Assembly (NCBI GenBank): GCA_963832875.1
Contig: CAWHWB010000009.1
Location: 62,001 to 126,000, forward strand
Source of the DNA: AP-15 sp963832875
GTDB lineage: Bacteria; Pseudomonadota; Alphaproteobacteria; ATCC43930; CGMCC-115725
Length of the DNA stretch: 64,000 nucleotides
Reading direction: 5' to 3'
In this document: positions 40,986 through 50,421 of the stretch, piece by piece
Layout: every line of letters starts with the position of its first letter
Position numbering within the stretch: the first letter of the stretch is position 1
The notes under the pieces: generated by a model
Seen by the model: the letters and a program-made list of their open reading frames with translations, nothing else
Database searches by the model: none
What the model was told of the DNA's origin: nothing
Position numbers and translations under genes: made by a program

Positions 40986-43340
40986 CTATTGCTGTGCGGC
41001 TCGAATCGCCTTCCAGACATCTAGCGGGGTGGCCGGCATTGCCAGATCGCGGACGCCGAGCGGGGCGAGTGCGTCGAGGATCGCGCTGATCACCACCGCC
41101 GGCGCCGGGGTAGTGCCGCCTTCGCCGCCGGCCTTGATGCCGAACGGGTTGGTCGGCGACAACACCTCGACGATCCGGGTCGCAAACGACGGCAGATTGT
41201 CCGAGCGCGGCATGCCGTAATCGAGAAACGAGCCGCTGAGCGGCTGGCCTGAGGCCGGGTCGATCGCGCACGCCTCCCACATCGCCTGGCCCACCCCTTG
41301 GGCGATGCCGCCATGGCTCTGTCCATGCACGATCAACGGGTTGATGACGCGGCCGACATCGTCGACGACCGAGTAGCGGGCGACCTCGACCGCGCCGGTC
41401 GCGGGATCGACCTCGACCTCGCAAATGGCACAGCCGTTCGGAAACACCGGTTCGTGCATTTCGTTGTCGGTGACCAGCGCGATCTTACCCTTGGTGCCGA
41501 GTCGCGCGCCATCTCTGGCCAATTCGAGAAAATCGAAGCTGCGGTTGTGCGGCGGCGCCGAAAACCGACCGTCAGCAAACCTGACCTGGTCGGCGCCGGT
41601 GTCTAGCAGCCGCGCCGCCACCGTCTTGCCTTGGGCGATCAGTTCCGGGGCGGCCTTGGCGAACAGGGTCGCGGAATGGCGCATCGAGCGCCCGGAATGC
41701 GAGCCGCCGCCGACGCTTACGATATCGGTGTCTCCGGTGATGATGTCGATGCTCTCGGCCGGCACCCTCAGCAACGCGCCGACGACCTGCGCAAAGCTGG
41801 TTTCGTGGCCCTGCCCGCTCGGGCCCGTGCCGATCACCACCTCGACCCGGCCATTGGGGGTCACCGTGATTTCGCTGCGCTCGCGCGGCGCCCCGATCGA
41901 CGACTCGACATAATTCGCCAGCCCGAGGCCGAGCAGCCGGCCGCGCGCCTCGGCCGCCGCGCGCCGGGCCGGAAACCCGTCCCAGTCGGCGATCCGCATC
42001 GCCAGATCCATATTGGCTTCGTAGGTGCCGCTGTCGTAGCGGGCGCCGACCGCGTTGGCGTAGGGCATCGCTTGCGGCCCGACGAGGTTGATGCGGCGCA
42101 ACTCCACCCGGTCGATCCCGAGCCGGTGCGCAGCTTCGTCGACCAGCCGCTCGATCGCATAGGTCACCTCCGGCCGGCCCGAGCTGCGATAGGCGTTGGT
42201 CGGCATCGTATTGGTGAAGACCGCGCGCGACCGCAACCGCGCCGCCGGAATGTCGTAGGAGCCGGTGACCAGCGCCGAACCCTTGCCTAGCGGCGACAGC
42301 GAGGCGCAGCGGGCGCCGACATTGCTGATGTTGTCGGCGCGCAGGCCCAGAAACCGGCCGTCGGCGCGCAGCGCCAACGCGACGCGGGTCATCAAATCGC
42401 GACCCTGGTAGTCGCTGAGAAAAACCTCCGAGCGGGTCGAGGTGTATTTGACCGGACGGCCGAGCTTGCGCGACGCCCACAGCACCAGCCCCGATTCCAC
42501 ATAGAGCCGGTTGCGCGTGCCGAAATTGCCGCCGACATCGAACGACAGCACCCGCACCTGCTCGGGCGGGACGCCGAGCACCGCGGCCAGTTCCACCTTT
42601 TGCCGTACCGCACCACCGCTGCCGGCCCACAAAGTATAGCGCCCGGCTGTATCGTCCCAATTGCCGAGTGCGGCGCGCGGCTCGATCGGCGCCCCGGTCA
42701 CCCGGCCGATATGAAACTCCATCTCGACGACATGGGCGGCGGCGGCAAAGGCGCGCTCGGTCGCCGCGGCGTCGCCGAACCAGGTGTCGACCAGCACATT
42801 GTCCCTCACCTCGTCCCACACCGCCGGGGCGCCGGGCCGCAGCGCGTCCGCGATTTGCGTGACCCAAGGCAGCTCGTCATATTCGACCGAGACCATCTCG
42901 ACCGCGTCTTGCGCTTCGGCCGCGGTTTCGGCTACGACCATCGCCACCGCTTCGCCGACATGGCGCACCTTATCGGCCGGCAGCAGCATCTGCGGTCCGA
43001 TAAAGATCGGGCCACCGCCGGGCCCGGTCAGCTTCATGTCGTAACGGGTCGAGGGCACCGGGCTGTGCGGGATCGGCGACAACCTATCGGCGAGGCAATC
43101 CTCCCCGGTGAACACGCCGAGCACGCCCGGCACCGCGGCCGCCCGACCGCTGTCGATCCGCACGATCCGGGCATGCGGATAGGGCGAGCGCAGGATCGCG
43201 GCATGGGCTTCGCCCGGTAGGGTGAAGTCGTCGCTGAACCGCCCGCGCCCGGTCAGCAGGCGCTGGTCCTCTCGGCGGCGCACCGGCTGCCCGATTGCGC
43301 CGAGGCTTTTGAGATCGGGAAGGTCGATCGCATCGTTCAT
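40986..43340 (-). CDS. Xanthine-dehydrogenase-family molybdenum subunit (orphan large subunit)
   Basis: A 784-residue protein of the aldehyde oxidase/xanthine dehydrogenase large-subunit family. The N-terminal a/b hammerhead begins VRRREDQRLLTGRGRFSDDF, with later SFDVGGNFGTRN, NAYRSSGRPEVTYAIERLVD, GTGPSGQGHETSFAQV and the likely catalytic glutamate in GIKAGGEGGTTPAP. AYRSSGR differs from AYRCSFR of true CO dehydrogenase, so CO oxidation is unlikely. No medium (FAD) or small (2Fe-2S) subunit lies nearby, so it must pair with subunits elsewhere. It oxidises an unknown heterocycle or aldehyde. Confidence 0.88.
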   Translation of the reverse strand: MNDAIDLPDLKSLGAIGQPVRRREDQRLLTGRGRFSDDFTLPGEAHAAILRSPYPHARIVRIDSGRAAAVPGVLGVFTGEDCLADRLSPIPHSPVPSTRYDMKLTGPGGGPIFIGPQMLLPADKVRHVGEAVAMVVAETAAEAQDAVEMVSVEYDELPWVTQIADALRPGAPAVWDEVRDNVLVDTWFGDAAATERAFAAAAHVVEMEFHIGRVTGAPIEPRAALGNWDDTAGRYTLWAGSGGAVRQKVELAAVLGVPPEQVRVLSFDVGGNFGTRNRLYVESGLVLWASRKLGRPVKYTSTRSEVFLSDYQGRDLMTRVALALRADGRFLGLRADNISNVGARCASLSPLGKGSALVTGSYDIPAARLRSRAVFTNTMPTNAYRSSGRPEVTYAIERLVDEAAHRLGIDRVELRRINLVGPQAMPYANAVGARYDSGTYEANMDLAMRIADWDGFPARRAAAEARGRLLGLGLANYVESSIGAPRERSEITVTPNGRVEVVIGTGPSGQGHETSFAQVVGALLRVPAESIDIITGDTDIVSVGGGSHSGRSMRHSATLFAKAAPELIAQGKTVAARLLDTGADQVRFADGRFSAPPHNRSFDFLELARDGARLGTKGKIALVTDNEMHEPVFPNGCAICEVEVDPATGAVEVARYSVVDDVGRVINPLIVHGQSHGGIAQGVGQAMWEACAIDPASGQPLSGSFLDYGMPRSDNLPSFATRIVEVLSPTNPFGIKAGGEGGTTPAPAVVISAILDALAPLGVRDLAMPATPLDVWKAIRAAQQ

Positions 43341-43428
43341 GGGTCAGCTCCGGGTCATGCCTGATGCCGCGTTGCCGCAGTGTAACTCGGCGCCGGCTCG
43401 ACTTACATTCGCCGCGCAGGAGACAGCG

Positions 43429-44253
43429 ATGAGCGCACAAGCCAAGAATTCCAGCCGGGTGAAGCGTCGCGGGATTAGGGATTTCGTCAAGGGCGGCGCG
43501 CCGATCGTCGGGCTGACCGCCTACACCGCCCCGATCGCGCGTCTTCTCGATCCCCATGTCGATTTTTTATTGGTCGGGGATTCGCTCGGCATGGTGGTCT
43601 ACGGCTTCGACAGCACCTTGCCGGTGACCCTAGACATGATGGTCGCGCATGGTGCGGCGGTGATGCGCGCCACGACGCGGGCCATGGTCGTCGTCGATCT
43701 GCCGTTCGGCGCCTATCAGGAAGCACCCGAACAGGCGTTTCGCACTGCCGCCCATATCATGGCCGCGACCGGCTGCGCCGCGGTCAAGCTCGAAGGCGGC
43801 GCGGAGATGGCCGAAACCGTACGCTTTCTGGCCCTACGCGGGGTGCCGGTGATGGGCCATGTCGGGTTGATGCCGCAATCGGTGCACGCCGCCGGCGGGT
43901 TCCGGGTCCAGGGCCGCGGCGGCGAGCAGGCCGCACGGGTCGCCGCCGATGCCGCCGCAATCGCCGAGGCCGGCGCCTTCTCGATCGTCATCGAAGGAAC
44001 GATCGAGAGCGTGGCGCGCGGCATCACCGAAAAGTTGCCGGTGCCGACGATCGGCATCGGCGCCTCGCCGTCCTGCGACGGCCAGATCCTGGTCACCGAC
44101 GATGTGCTCGGCGTCTTTACCGAGTTCACGCCCCGCTTCGTCAAGCGCTACGCCGATCTGGCGCCGCTGATTTCGGCCGCCGCGGAACGCTACGCAGCCG
44201 ATGTCCGCGCCCGCCATTTCCCCGGCCCGGAGCATTGCTTCGGCACGGAATGA
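43429..44253 (+). CDS. panB: 3-methyl-2-oxobutanoate hydroxymethyltransferase
   Basis: A 274-residue enzyme of pantothenate synthesis that adds a hydroxymethyl group to 2-oxoisovalerate. Motifs: GGAPIVGLTAYTAPIARLLD, VDFLLVGDSLGMVVYG (metal-binding aspartates), AVKLEGGAEMAETVR, VMGHVGLMPQSVH and PVPTIGIGASPSCDGQILV followed by TDDVLG. The ATG at 43429 follows CAGGAGA. Divergent from the molybdenum-enzyme gene. No panC is adjacent. Confidence 0.96.
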   Translation: MSAQAKNSSRVKRRGIRDFVKGGAPIVGLTAYTAPIARLLDPHVDFLLVGDSLGMVVYGFDSTLPVTLDMMVAHGAAVMRATTRAMVVVDLPFGAYQEAPEQAFRTAAHIMAATGCAAVKLEGGAEMAETVRFLALRGVPVMGHVGLMPQSVHAAGGFRVQGRGGEQAARVAADAAAIAEAGAFSIVIEGTIESVARGITEKLPVPTIGIGASPSCDGQILVTDDVLGVFTEFTPRFVKRYADLAPLISAAAERYAADVRARHFPGPEHCFGTE

Positions 44254-44291
44254 GACCGGGGCGGAACTCTCCGGCCGGGATTTGTCGCCGG

Positions 44292-44840
44292 TCAACCCGG
44301 CAGTTTGTCGCCGTCGGGCGGGGCCGGCACTTCGAACGCGTTGACCATGCCGGAGAGGAACGCGAAGTAGTTCGCCGCGCCGGTCAGCTCGACCAGCCAT
44401 TGCACGCCGTGGCGCTCCTTGAGCCGGTCGAACAATGCCTGATCGACCCGGTTGGTGCGGATCAGCTGGCGCGTGTAGGTCACGACATCGCGCTCGTCGG
44501 CGGGCAGCGAGGCCAGGTCACCCTTGGCGCGCAAGAGGTCGATCGTCGCGTCCGGCACGCCGGCCCGGCGCGCAGCACCGACCTGGGCCGCCCAGACATA
44601 AGCCGCTTCCTTTTCACGCACCGCGGCGAGGATCGCGTGCGAGCGTAGCTTTGGGTCGACCAGGCTGCCCTCGCGGAAAAACGTGACCAATGGCAGGACC
44701 CGCTCGGCAAGCTGGGGGCTGTGCAGCATGATGCTGAACGGGCCGCGGACGCCGCCGAAGACCTTGACCACCTCGTCGACGACGTGATGCTGCTCCGCCG
44801 GGACGTCGGCTTTGCCGCTGACGGGCGCAATTCTGGGCAT
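44292..44840 (-). CDS. Carboxymuconolactone decarboxylase/AhpD-like protein
   Basis: A 182-residue all-helical protein: VFGGVRGPFSIMLHSPQLAE, VDPKLRSHAILAAVREKEAA and YVWAAQVGAARRAGVPDATI. The family includes CMD and AhpD; the CxxC pair of AhpD is absent, so it is not a peroxidase reductant. It may act in ring-cleavage pathways. GGAGGAAAATA precedes the ATG at 44840. The nitroreductase gene is 16 bases upstream. Confidence 0.82.
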   Translation of the reverse strand: MPRIAPVSGKADVPAEQHHVVDEVVKVFGGVRGPFSIMLHSPQLAERVLPLVTFFREGSLVDPKLRSHAILAAVREKEAAYVWAAQVGAARRAGVPDATIDLLRAKGDLASLPADERDVVTYTRQLIRTNRVDQALFDRLKERHGVQWLVELTGAANYFAFLSGMVNAFEVPAPPDGDKLPG

Positions 44841-44856
44841 TATTTTCCTCCCTGGA

Positions 44857-45507
44857 TCAGATGCCGGGATAGGGCTTGCCCCACCCGTCGAGATAGACGA
44901 CGTCCGACAGCGGGCCGCGCCCGACCGGGCCAAAACGCCCCATCGGGTAGCCGATCGGCAGAATCGCGTAAGAACGGAATCCGGGCGGGATGCCCATCGC
45001 CGCATCGACCTCTTTCTCGTAGGCGGTGTGCCGGGTCGTCAGGGTCGAGCCGAGGCCGAGCGCACGCGCCGCCAGCAGCATGTTCTCGACCGCGGGATAG
45101 ATCGAGGACCCGGCGGTGCGCCCCGGATTGGCGCCGTCCTCGAGACAGGCAACGATCCACACCGGCGCCTCGTGGTAATGGTCGGTCAGGTATTCGACCG
45201 CGGCGTGCTGGCGCTTGTAGCGGGCCGGGTCCGAGCCGGGTGGCGGCGGGCTCGACGCGTAGCGCGGGCCCACGACCTCATCGAAGGCTTTCTTGTAATA
45301 GACCTGCACCGCCTTTTTGATTTTCGGATCTTTCAGCACCAGAAAGCGCCAGCGCTGCGTGTTGCCGCCGCTCGCCGCCGCTTGGCCCGCCAGCAGGATT
45401 TTGCGGATCAAATCGTCGGGCACCGGGTCGGGCTTCAGCCGCCGCATCGCCCGCATCGTGTGCATGATCTCGAAAATGTCGGTTCCGCCTGGCGTTGCTT
45501 CGGGCAT
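44857..45507 (-). CDS. Nitroreductase-family FMN protein
   Basis: A 216-residue protein with MHTMRAMRRLKPDPVPDDLI, GQAAASGGNTQRWRFLVL (FMN phosphate and ring contacts), GSSIYPAVENMLLAARALGL (dimer/FMN loop) and ILPIGYPMGRFGPVGR at the C-terminus. It reduces nitro or quinone groups with NAD(P)H. The GGAGGAAC motif precedes the ATG. It forms a short run with the CMD-like gene (downstream) and the intradiol dioxygenase (upstream). Confidence 0.9.
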   Translation of the reverse strand: MPEATPGGTDIFEIMHTMRAMRRLKPDPVPDDLIRKILLAGQAAASGGNTQRWRFLVLKDPKIKKAVQVYYKKAFDEVVGPRYASSPPPPGSDPARYKRQHAAVEYLTDHYHEAPVWIVACLEDGANPGRTAGSSIYPAVENMLLAARALGLGSTLTTRHTAYEKEVDAAMGIPPGFRSYAILPIGYPMGRFGPVGRGPLSDVVYLDGWGKPYPGI

Positions 45508-45573
45508 TCGTTCCTCCGTGAGCGTCGCGGCAAAGTCTAAAAGGGATCAATGCGGCCCGACAAGGACGTTGAA

Positions 45574-46509
45574 CTAGCGGGCGCCGAGCGCGGCGAGGCG
45601 GCGCTGGGCGTCGAGCATGTCCGGGCCGCCCTCGGCCGAAGGCTTCAGGCGGAACTCGAAATCAGCGGTGTAATAGGGCCGATCGACGCCGAGTCGACGC
45701 GCCTCGCCGTCCGCGGTGTCGTGCCGCGCGAAATCGCAGATCAGCAAATCCTTGACCGCGAACACCGCGTCGCTGCCGAGATACTCGTCGGCGCGGTCGA
45801 AGATATGCGTCGTCACCGGCTCGTAGCCCTGGGCCGAGACGACGAAATGGATATGCGCCGGACGCCAGGGATGACGCCCGGTCGCGCGCAGCATCGCCCC
45901 GACCGGGCCATCCGACGGGATCGGATAATGGACCGGCAAGACCGTGCGCACCAGATACCGACCCTTGGCATCGGTATGGAACCGGCCGCGCATGTGCATT
46001 TCGTGCAGATCCGGGTCTTGCAAGTCGTAGAGGCCGCTGGTCTGCGCCTGCCAGACATCGAGCAATGCACCGGCGATCGGCGTGCCGTCGAGGTCCAGCA
46101 CCCGGCCGCTGACCAATGTCGGCGCGCCCTTGTTGTCGAGATGGGCGATATTGCCCCCCCACGGCAATTCCGGCGCGCCCTGGCGATGGAACGGCCCGAA
46201 CACGGTCAATTCGGTCGCCCCGTCCGGCTTGTGGTGTGTCAAGAGATCGACCACCATCGACACACCCAAAGTATCCGAGAACAGGATGAATTCCTGGCGC
46301 TTGTTGTCGGACATGTGGCCGGCTTTGGTCAGGATCTCGATCGCCTGGAACCACTCCGCCTCGGTCAGGTCGACCTCCTTGACGAAAGCGTGCAGGTGCC
46401 CGATCAGGCCCAGCATGATCTCCCTGAGCCGCGGGTCCGGCGTCTGCGCGAAACGCTGCAGCGCCTCGGCGGTGATGTCGTCTTCGGTCTTGTTGCGCGG
46501 CAGCGGCAT
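45574..46509 (-). CDS. Intradiol ring-cleavage dioxygenase (hydroxyquinol/catechol type)
   Basis: A 311-residue non-heme Fe(III) dioxygenase. It has the N-terminal helical domain (DLTEAEWFQAIEILTKAGHM, GVSMVVDLLTH) and the catalytic beta-domain: GALLDVWQAQTSGLYDLQD, GRYLVRTVLPVHYPIPSDGP, RPAHIHFVVSAQGYEPVTTH. The two tyrosine ligands are in GLYD and VHYPIP, and the two histidines in AHIHF. Length and N-domain suit catechol or hydroxyquinol 1,2-dioxygenase. Start ATG 46509 follows GGGAGG. Confidence 0.93.
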   Translation of the reverse strand: MPLPRNKTEDDITAEALQRFAQTPDPRLREIMLGLIGHLHAFVKEVDLTEAEWFQAIEILTKAGHMSDNKRQEFILFSDTLGVSMVVDLLTHHKPDGATELTVFGPFHRQGAPELPWGGNIAHLDNKGAPTLVSGRVLDLDGTPIAGALLDVWQAQTSGLYDLQDPDLHEMHMRGRFHTDAKGRYLVRTVLPVHYPIPSDGPVGAMLRATGRHPWRPAHIHFVVSAQGYEPVTTHIFDRADEYLGSDAVFAVKDLLICDFARHDTADGEARRLGVDRPYYTADFEFRLKPSAEGGPDMLDAQRRLAALGAR

Positions 46510-46689
46510 CGCGAGCCTCCCTTTTTTGACGGTTGATTTCAAAGATAGTGCAAAACCGGGGTCGCGCCACCAGCGGACCTCGTTCCCGGTGGAACGAGGG
46601 TGAGCCGCAGCTTCAATCCCACCCCGCGCGTGGTGCCCGCCGGGATCGACAGTACTGCGACGGCGGCAAGTGCAGCGAAAGGGGGCGCA

Positions 46690-47129
46690 AGCCGATCGGA
46701 TTTGGCATCCTGCCGGTGCGCGCCGTGCTCTATACCTTCCCGAACGCGAGCGCGTGGCTGATCGGGGTGCAATTGCTCGACGGTGTCGGCGCCGGGATCT
46801 GGGGTGCGATCACGCCCTTGGTGCTGGCCGATCTGATGCGCGGCACCGGACGCTACAACGTGGCGCAGGGCGGCGTCGCCACGGCGCAGGGGATCGGGGC
46901 GTCGCTGAGCGGGCTCGCCGCCGGGCTGATCGTCGACCATTTCGGCTATTCAGCGGCGTTTCTGACCTCGGCCGCGGTCGCCGCACTCGCCTTTGCCGCC
47001 CTTGCCCTCGCGATGCCGGAAACCGCGCGCTCGTCCGAGCCGACCGCCGGGAACCCGGCGCCCCGCCAGACGCCGTCCGGGGAGGCTTCGCCGGGCAGGG
47101 TGACGCCGCCGCGGAGATACAACCCCTAA
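46690..47129 (+). pseudogene. MFS transporter, C-terminal fragment
   Basis: The frame contains GRKPIGFGILPVRAVLYTFP, VQLLDGVGAGIWGAITPLVL, YNVAQGGVATAQGIGASLSG and FGYSAAFLTSAAVAALAFAA, the last third of a major-facilitator transporter. The first eight or so transmembrane helices are missing and the upstream frame is not protein-like. It ends TAATG, overlapping the start of the next transporter gene. Confidence 0.75.
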
Positions 47130-48493
47130 TGCCGACGCCGGATCCCGGCGGATTGTCACGGGCTCAGCGCAAGCGCCGGCTCCTTTACCGCATCGGCGCC
47201 CTGATTGTCCTGGCGGCCGTCATCGTTGTTCTGTTCTTTGCCGGAACCCGGTGGCCCTGGATCTTCGCCGGCGTCACGTCGAACCCTGCGCGCGCCGCGG
47301 CGGCGCTGATCTTTGCCGGGACCTACGTCGTCATCGCCATCGGCAAATTGCCGGGCTTCTACCTCGACCGTGCCGGCGCGGCATTGCTCGGTGCCAGTCT
47401 GATGGTCGGCATCGGCGTCCTGTCGCTCGATGAGGCATTGCGCGCGATCGACTTCGACACGATCGCGTTGCTGCTCGGCATGATGATCGTTGTCGGCAAT
47501 CTGCGCCTCGCAGGCTTATTCCGGCTGGTCACCAATTGGGTTGTGACCCGCGCCCGCCACCCGCTGGTGCTGCTCGCGGCGGTGATCCTGACCTCCGGCC
47601 TTTTCTCGGCCTTTCTGGTCAATGATACGATCTGCCTGGCGCTGACCCCGCTCGTCCTCGACCTCGTCCTTCGCCTGCGCCGCGACCCGGTGCCGTATCT
47701 GCTGGCGGTGGCGATGGCCTCCAACGTCGGCAGCGTCGCGACGATCACCGGCAACCCGCAGAACATCATGATCGGCAGCTTTTCGCACATCCCCTACGGC
47801 GGCTTCGCGGCGGCATTGTCGCCAGTCGCGGCGATCGGGCTGACTTTGACCTTTGCCCTGATCGCGCTGTTCCATCCGGCCGAGTATTGGACCCTCGAGC
47901 GGCTACGCGGCGCGCCGCTGCCGGCCCACGCCTACCGGCCGCTGCTGATCAAGACGGTGTTGGTGACCGTGGCGATGATGGCCGGGTTTTTTGCCGGTCT
48001 GGAGCCGGCCAAGTTGGCGCTGGTCGCCGGTTCGGTGCTGCTGGTGACCCGCACGGTGCGCAGCGACAAAATCTACCGGGAGATCGACTGGCCGCTCCTA
48101 TTGATGTTCGCCGGCCTGTTCATCGTCGTCTCGGGCTTTGAGAAGTCGCTGCTGTCGCCGCGGATCGTCGCCGGGATCGGCCGTCAGCACCTCGACCATA
48201 CCCCGGTGCTGGCGCTGGTCACGGCCGCCTTGTCCAACCTTGTCAGCAACGTGCCTGCCGTGCTGGTGCTGAAGCCGTTTGTCGCCGCCTTGCCCGATCC
48301 GCGGCGCGCCTGGCTCGTCGTGGCGATGGCCGCGACCCTGGCCGGCAATTTGACGATCCTCGGCTCAATCGCCAATTTGATCGTGGTTCAGCGCGCCGCC
48401 CGCCGCGGCGTGACGATCGGGTTCTGGCAATATTTCCGAGTCGGCGCGCCGCTGACGGTGCTGACTATCGCCATCGGCCTGTGGTGGCTCTGA
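47129..48493 (+). CDS. ArsB/SLC13-type anion transporter
   Basis: A 454-residue membrane protein with about eleven transmembrane segments: FAGTYVVIAIGKLPGFYLDR, IDFDTIALLLGMMIVVGNLR, FSAFLVNDTICLALTPLVLD and NVGSVATITGNPQNIMIGSF (the conserved anion-site loop); a matching second loop reads LSNLVSNVPAVLVLKPF. It belongs to the ion-transporter superfamily (ArsB/NhaD/DASS); substrate could be arsenite, sulfate or dicarboxylate. Its ATG overlaps the stop of the MFS fragment (TAATG). Confidence 0.88.
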   Translation: MPTPDPGGLSRAQRKRRLLYRIGALIVLAAVIVVLFFAGTRWPWIFAGVTSNPARAAAALIFAGTYVVIAIGKLPGFYLDRAGAALLGASLMVGIGVLSLDEALRAIDFDTIALLLGMMIVVGNLRLAGLFRLVTNWVVTRARHPLVLLAAVILTSGLFSAFLVNDTICLALTPLVLDLVLRLRRDPVPYLLAVAMASNVGSVATITGNPQNIMIGSFSHIPYGGFAAALSPVAAIGLTLTFALIALFHPAEYWTLERLRGAPLPAHAYRPLLIKTVLVTVAMMAGFFAGLEPAKLALVAGSVLLVTRTVRSDKIYREIDWPLLLMFAGLFIVVSGFEKSLLSPRIVAGIGRQHLDHTPVLALVTAALSNLVSNVPAVLVLKPFVAALPDPRRAWLVVAMAATLAGNLTILGSIANLIVVQRAARRGVTIGFWQYFRVGAPLTVLTIAIGLWWL

Positions 48494-48623
48494 TCGTCGG
48501 CCGCGACGCACCCGGCGCCGATCCGGTCGACAAAAATTAGGGACATGATATTCCCTTTATCCCCCGCTTTCGCGGAGGCGACGGTAAGGTATTGCGATTG
48601 TGGGCTTCATTTCGACTCGGACA

Positions 48624-50030
48624 CTAAGCCGAGAAGCCGAACGCGGCGAGGAAGTCGCGCCAGCCGGGGTAAGTTCGCTCGTCGATCGGCGCACCGTCGC
48701 GCAGGGCGCCGAGCAATTCGCGATCGGCTTCGAGCGCGGTGCCGCAAGGGAGCACCAGCCAGCCGATCTCTTCGGCGCCGCCGAGCCGTCGCCAGATCTC
48801 GCGATTGAGCCGCTCGACCGGCACATGGCCGGGCTCGACCGGCATCGCGCCGCCTGCGGCGCACAGGGTCAGCATGGTTGCGAGCAGGTCGGGCATCGCG
48901 GCGAGCCCAGTGAGCGGGCGCGGGCCGGCCGCAAGCGCGACGACAGCCGCGCGTGCCGTTGGGGCGTCATAGCAACCCCCGCCCGCGGGGGTTGTCGTGA
49001 CATAGCTGATCGTGGAGGCCGGGCGGGCCAGCGCGCAGCTGCCCGCGAGCAGCCGATGGGCGCGCTCCTCGGCGTCGAGGCGGCGGTTGCCACGGTCGAA
49101 AATGTCGCGGCGCAGACGCTGATCGAGGAAGAAATCGCGGACCAGTTCGCGGGTGTCGGGGTCGGGAATGCCCGATAGGATTTGACGTGCGGCATCGTTC
49201 AAGACGAGAGGGTCGAGATTCTCGATCAGGGTCGCCGAACCGACCGCGGTGAGGCCGATCTCGGCCATCGCGGCGCGCATTTCGGTCACATAGAGCGGCC
49301 GCCAAGCGGCGTGCATGAATTCGTGCACGAGATAGGCCGGGGCATAATCCTGCGGTCGCGCCTCGAGCTCGGCGAGGGTGACGCTCGACGTCAGCGCCGG
49401 CACCGCGGCCGCGGCCATCGCGCGGGCGAAGTCGGCGGCGGCGGCAAAGCGCGCGGCGCTGTCGCCGGCAGCCCGCCGCCCCAATTCGGCGACGAGGCGC
49501 TGAAACGGCAGGTCGCGCGCCCAGCCCGGCATCGCATTGTAGCTGACATAGACGAGGCCGCCGGGCTTGAGATGGCGATCGACGAACCGGCGCAGCGCGG
49601 CCTGCGCCTGATTGTCGACCCAGCTGTAGACGCCGTGCGCCACGATGTAATCGAAGGGCGGCAGGTCGAGGTCGATCGCCGCGGTGAAATCGACCGCCTC
49701 GAAATGCAGATTGGCGATCCCGGCCTCGGTTGCGAGACGTCGGGCATGATCCACATGCACCGGCATCGCGTCGATGCCGTAAAACATGCCGCGCGGATGG
49801 GTCGCGGCAAGGATGATCGCGGTGACGCCCTGGCCGCAGCCGAGGTCGCACCAGGCAAAACCCTGGTCGCGGGCGGGCGGCTCGACCCCGCAGACGAGCG
49901 CGGCATGATCGAGCCAGGCCGGTGCCAGCATCGGCTTGAAGTCGCGCAGATAGGGGATGTCGGCGACGTATCCGCTGATATTGCCGATCACCGGCGCTCT
50001 CCCGAAACAGACGAAACCGGCGGTGCCCAT
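48624..50030 (-). CDS. SAM-dependent methyltransferase with methyltransferase-regulatory domain
   Basis: A 468-residue two-domain protein. The N-terminal class I methyltransferase (about 1-215) has CDLGCGQGVTAIILAATHP and YGIDAMPVHVDHARRLA, DYIVAHGVYSWVDNQAQAAL and LKPGGLVYVSYNAMPGW. The C-terminal part (about 220-465; AYLVHEFMHAAWRPLYVTEM) matches the MethyTransf_Reg type. Such proteins are often linked to protein or lipid methylation, but the substrate is unknown. The genomic context (transporter, small lipoprotein) does not explain it. Confidence 0.88.
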   Translation of the reverse strand: MGTAGFVCFGRAPVIGNISGYVADIPYLRDFKPMLAPAWLDHAALVCGVEPPARDQGFAWCDLGCGQGVTAIILAATHPRGMFYGIDAMPVHVDHARRLATEAGIANLHFEAVDFTAAIDLDLPPFDYIVAHGVYSWVDNQAQAALRRFVDRHLKPGGLVYVSYNAMPGWARDLPFQRLVAELGRRAAGDSAARFAAAADFARAMAAAAVPALTSSVTLAELEARPQDYAPAYLVHEFMHAAWRPLYVTEMRAAMAEIGLTAVGSATLIENLDPLVLNDAARQILSGIPDPDTRELVRDFFLDQRLRRDIFDRGNRRLDAEERAHRLLAGSCALARPASTISYVTTTPAGGGCYDAPTARAAVVALAAGPRPLTGLAAMPDLLATMLTLCAAGGAMPVEPGHVPVERLNREIWRRLGGAEEIGWLVLPCGTALEADRELLGALRDGAPIDERTYPGWRDFLAAFGFSA

Positions 50031-50113
50031 TAGACGTTTGCACAGCGCGATCGAATCCAGGGCAAATCAGGTCCGGGGGCAACCGAGCCCGGGCCAAACC
50101 ACACGAGGCGGCG

Positions 50114-50368
50114 ATGTCGAAACATGGCAAAATGCTGCGAGCGGCCGGGGTTGCGGCGCTGTTTGGGGTCGGGGCATGCAGCGGACCGCCTTGGACGCTC
50201 AGCAAATCGGCGCACGAGATCACCTTGCGCTGGTATTCCGACAATACCCCGGACGCGGCGGCTTACGAAGTGGCCGCGCTGCATTGCGGATCCTGGGGCA
50301 AATCGGCCGAGCTCGCCTCGACCGTGAAGGACGGCAGCGACCAGGTCGCGCAATACCGCTGCCGCTGA
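50114..50368 (+). CDS. Small lipoprotein
   Basis: An 84-residue protein with a lipoprotein signal (KMLRAAGVAALFGVGACSG; cysteine after GVGA) followed by a mature part HEITLRWYSDNTPDAAAYEV and ALHCGSWGKSAELAST that ends QYRCR. Two more cysteines could form a disulfide. The pattern is common in alphaproteobacterial small lipoproteins. GGCGGCG is the only weak Shine-Dalgarno. Function unknown. Confidence 0.75.
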   Translation: MSKHGKMLRAAGVAALFGVGACSGPPWTLSKSAHEITLRWYSDNTPDAAAYEVAALHCGSWGKSAELASTVKDGSDQVAQYRCR

Positions 50369-50421
50369 AACGTGCCGCCGCTTGCGGTATGATGCGGCGC
50401 CATAGCACCGGAGGGGACGCG

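Noticed and set aside
40986..43340. Carbon monoxide dehydrogenase large subunit (coxL)
   Set aside because: The active-site loop reads AYRSSGR, not AYRCSFR, and no coxM or coxS lies nearby.
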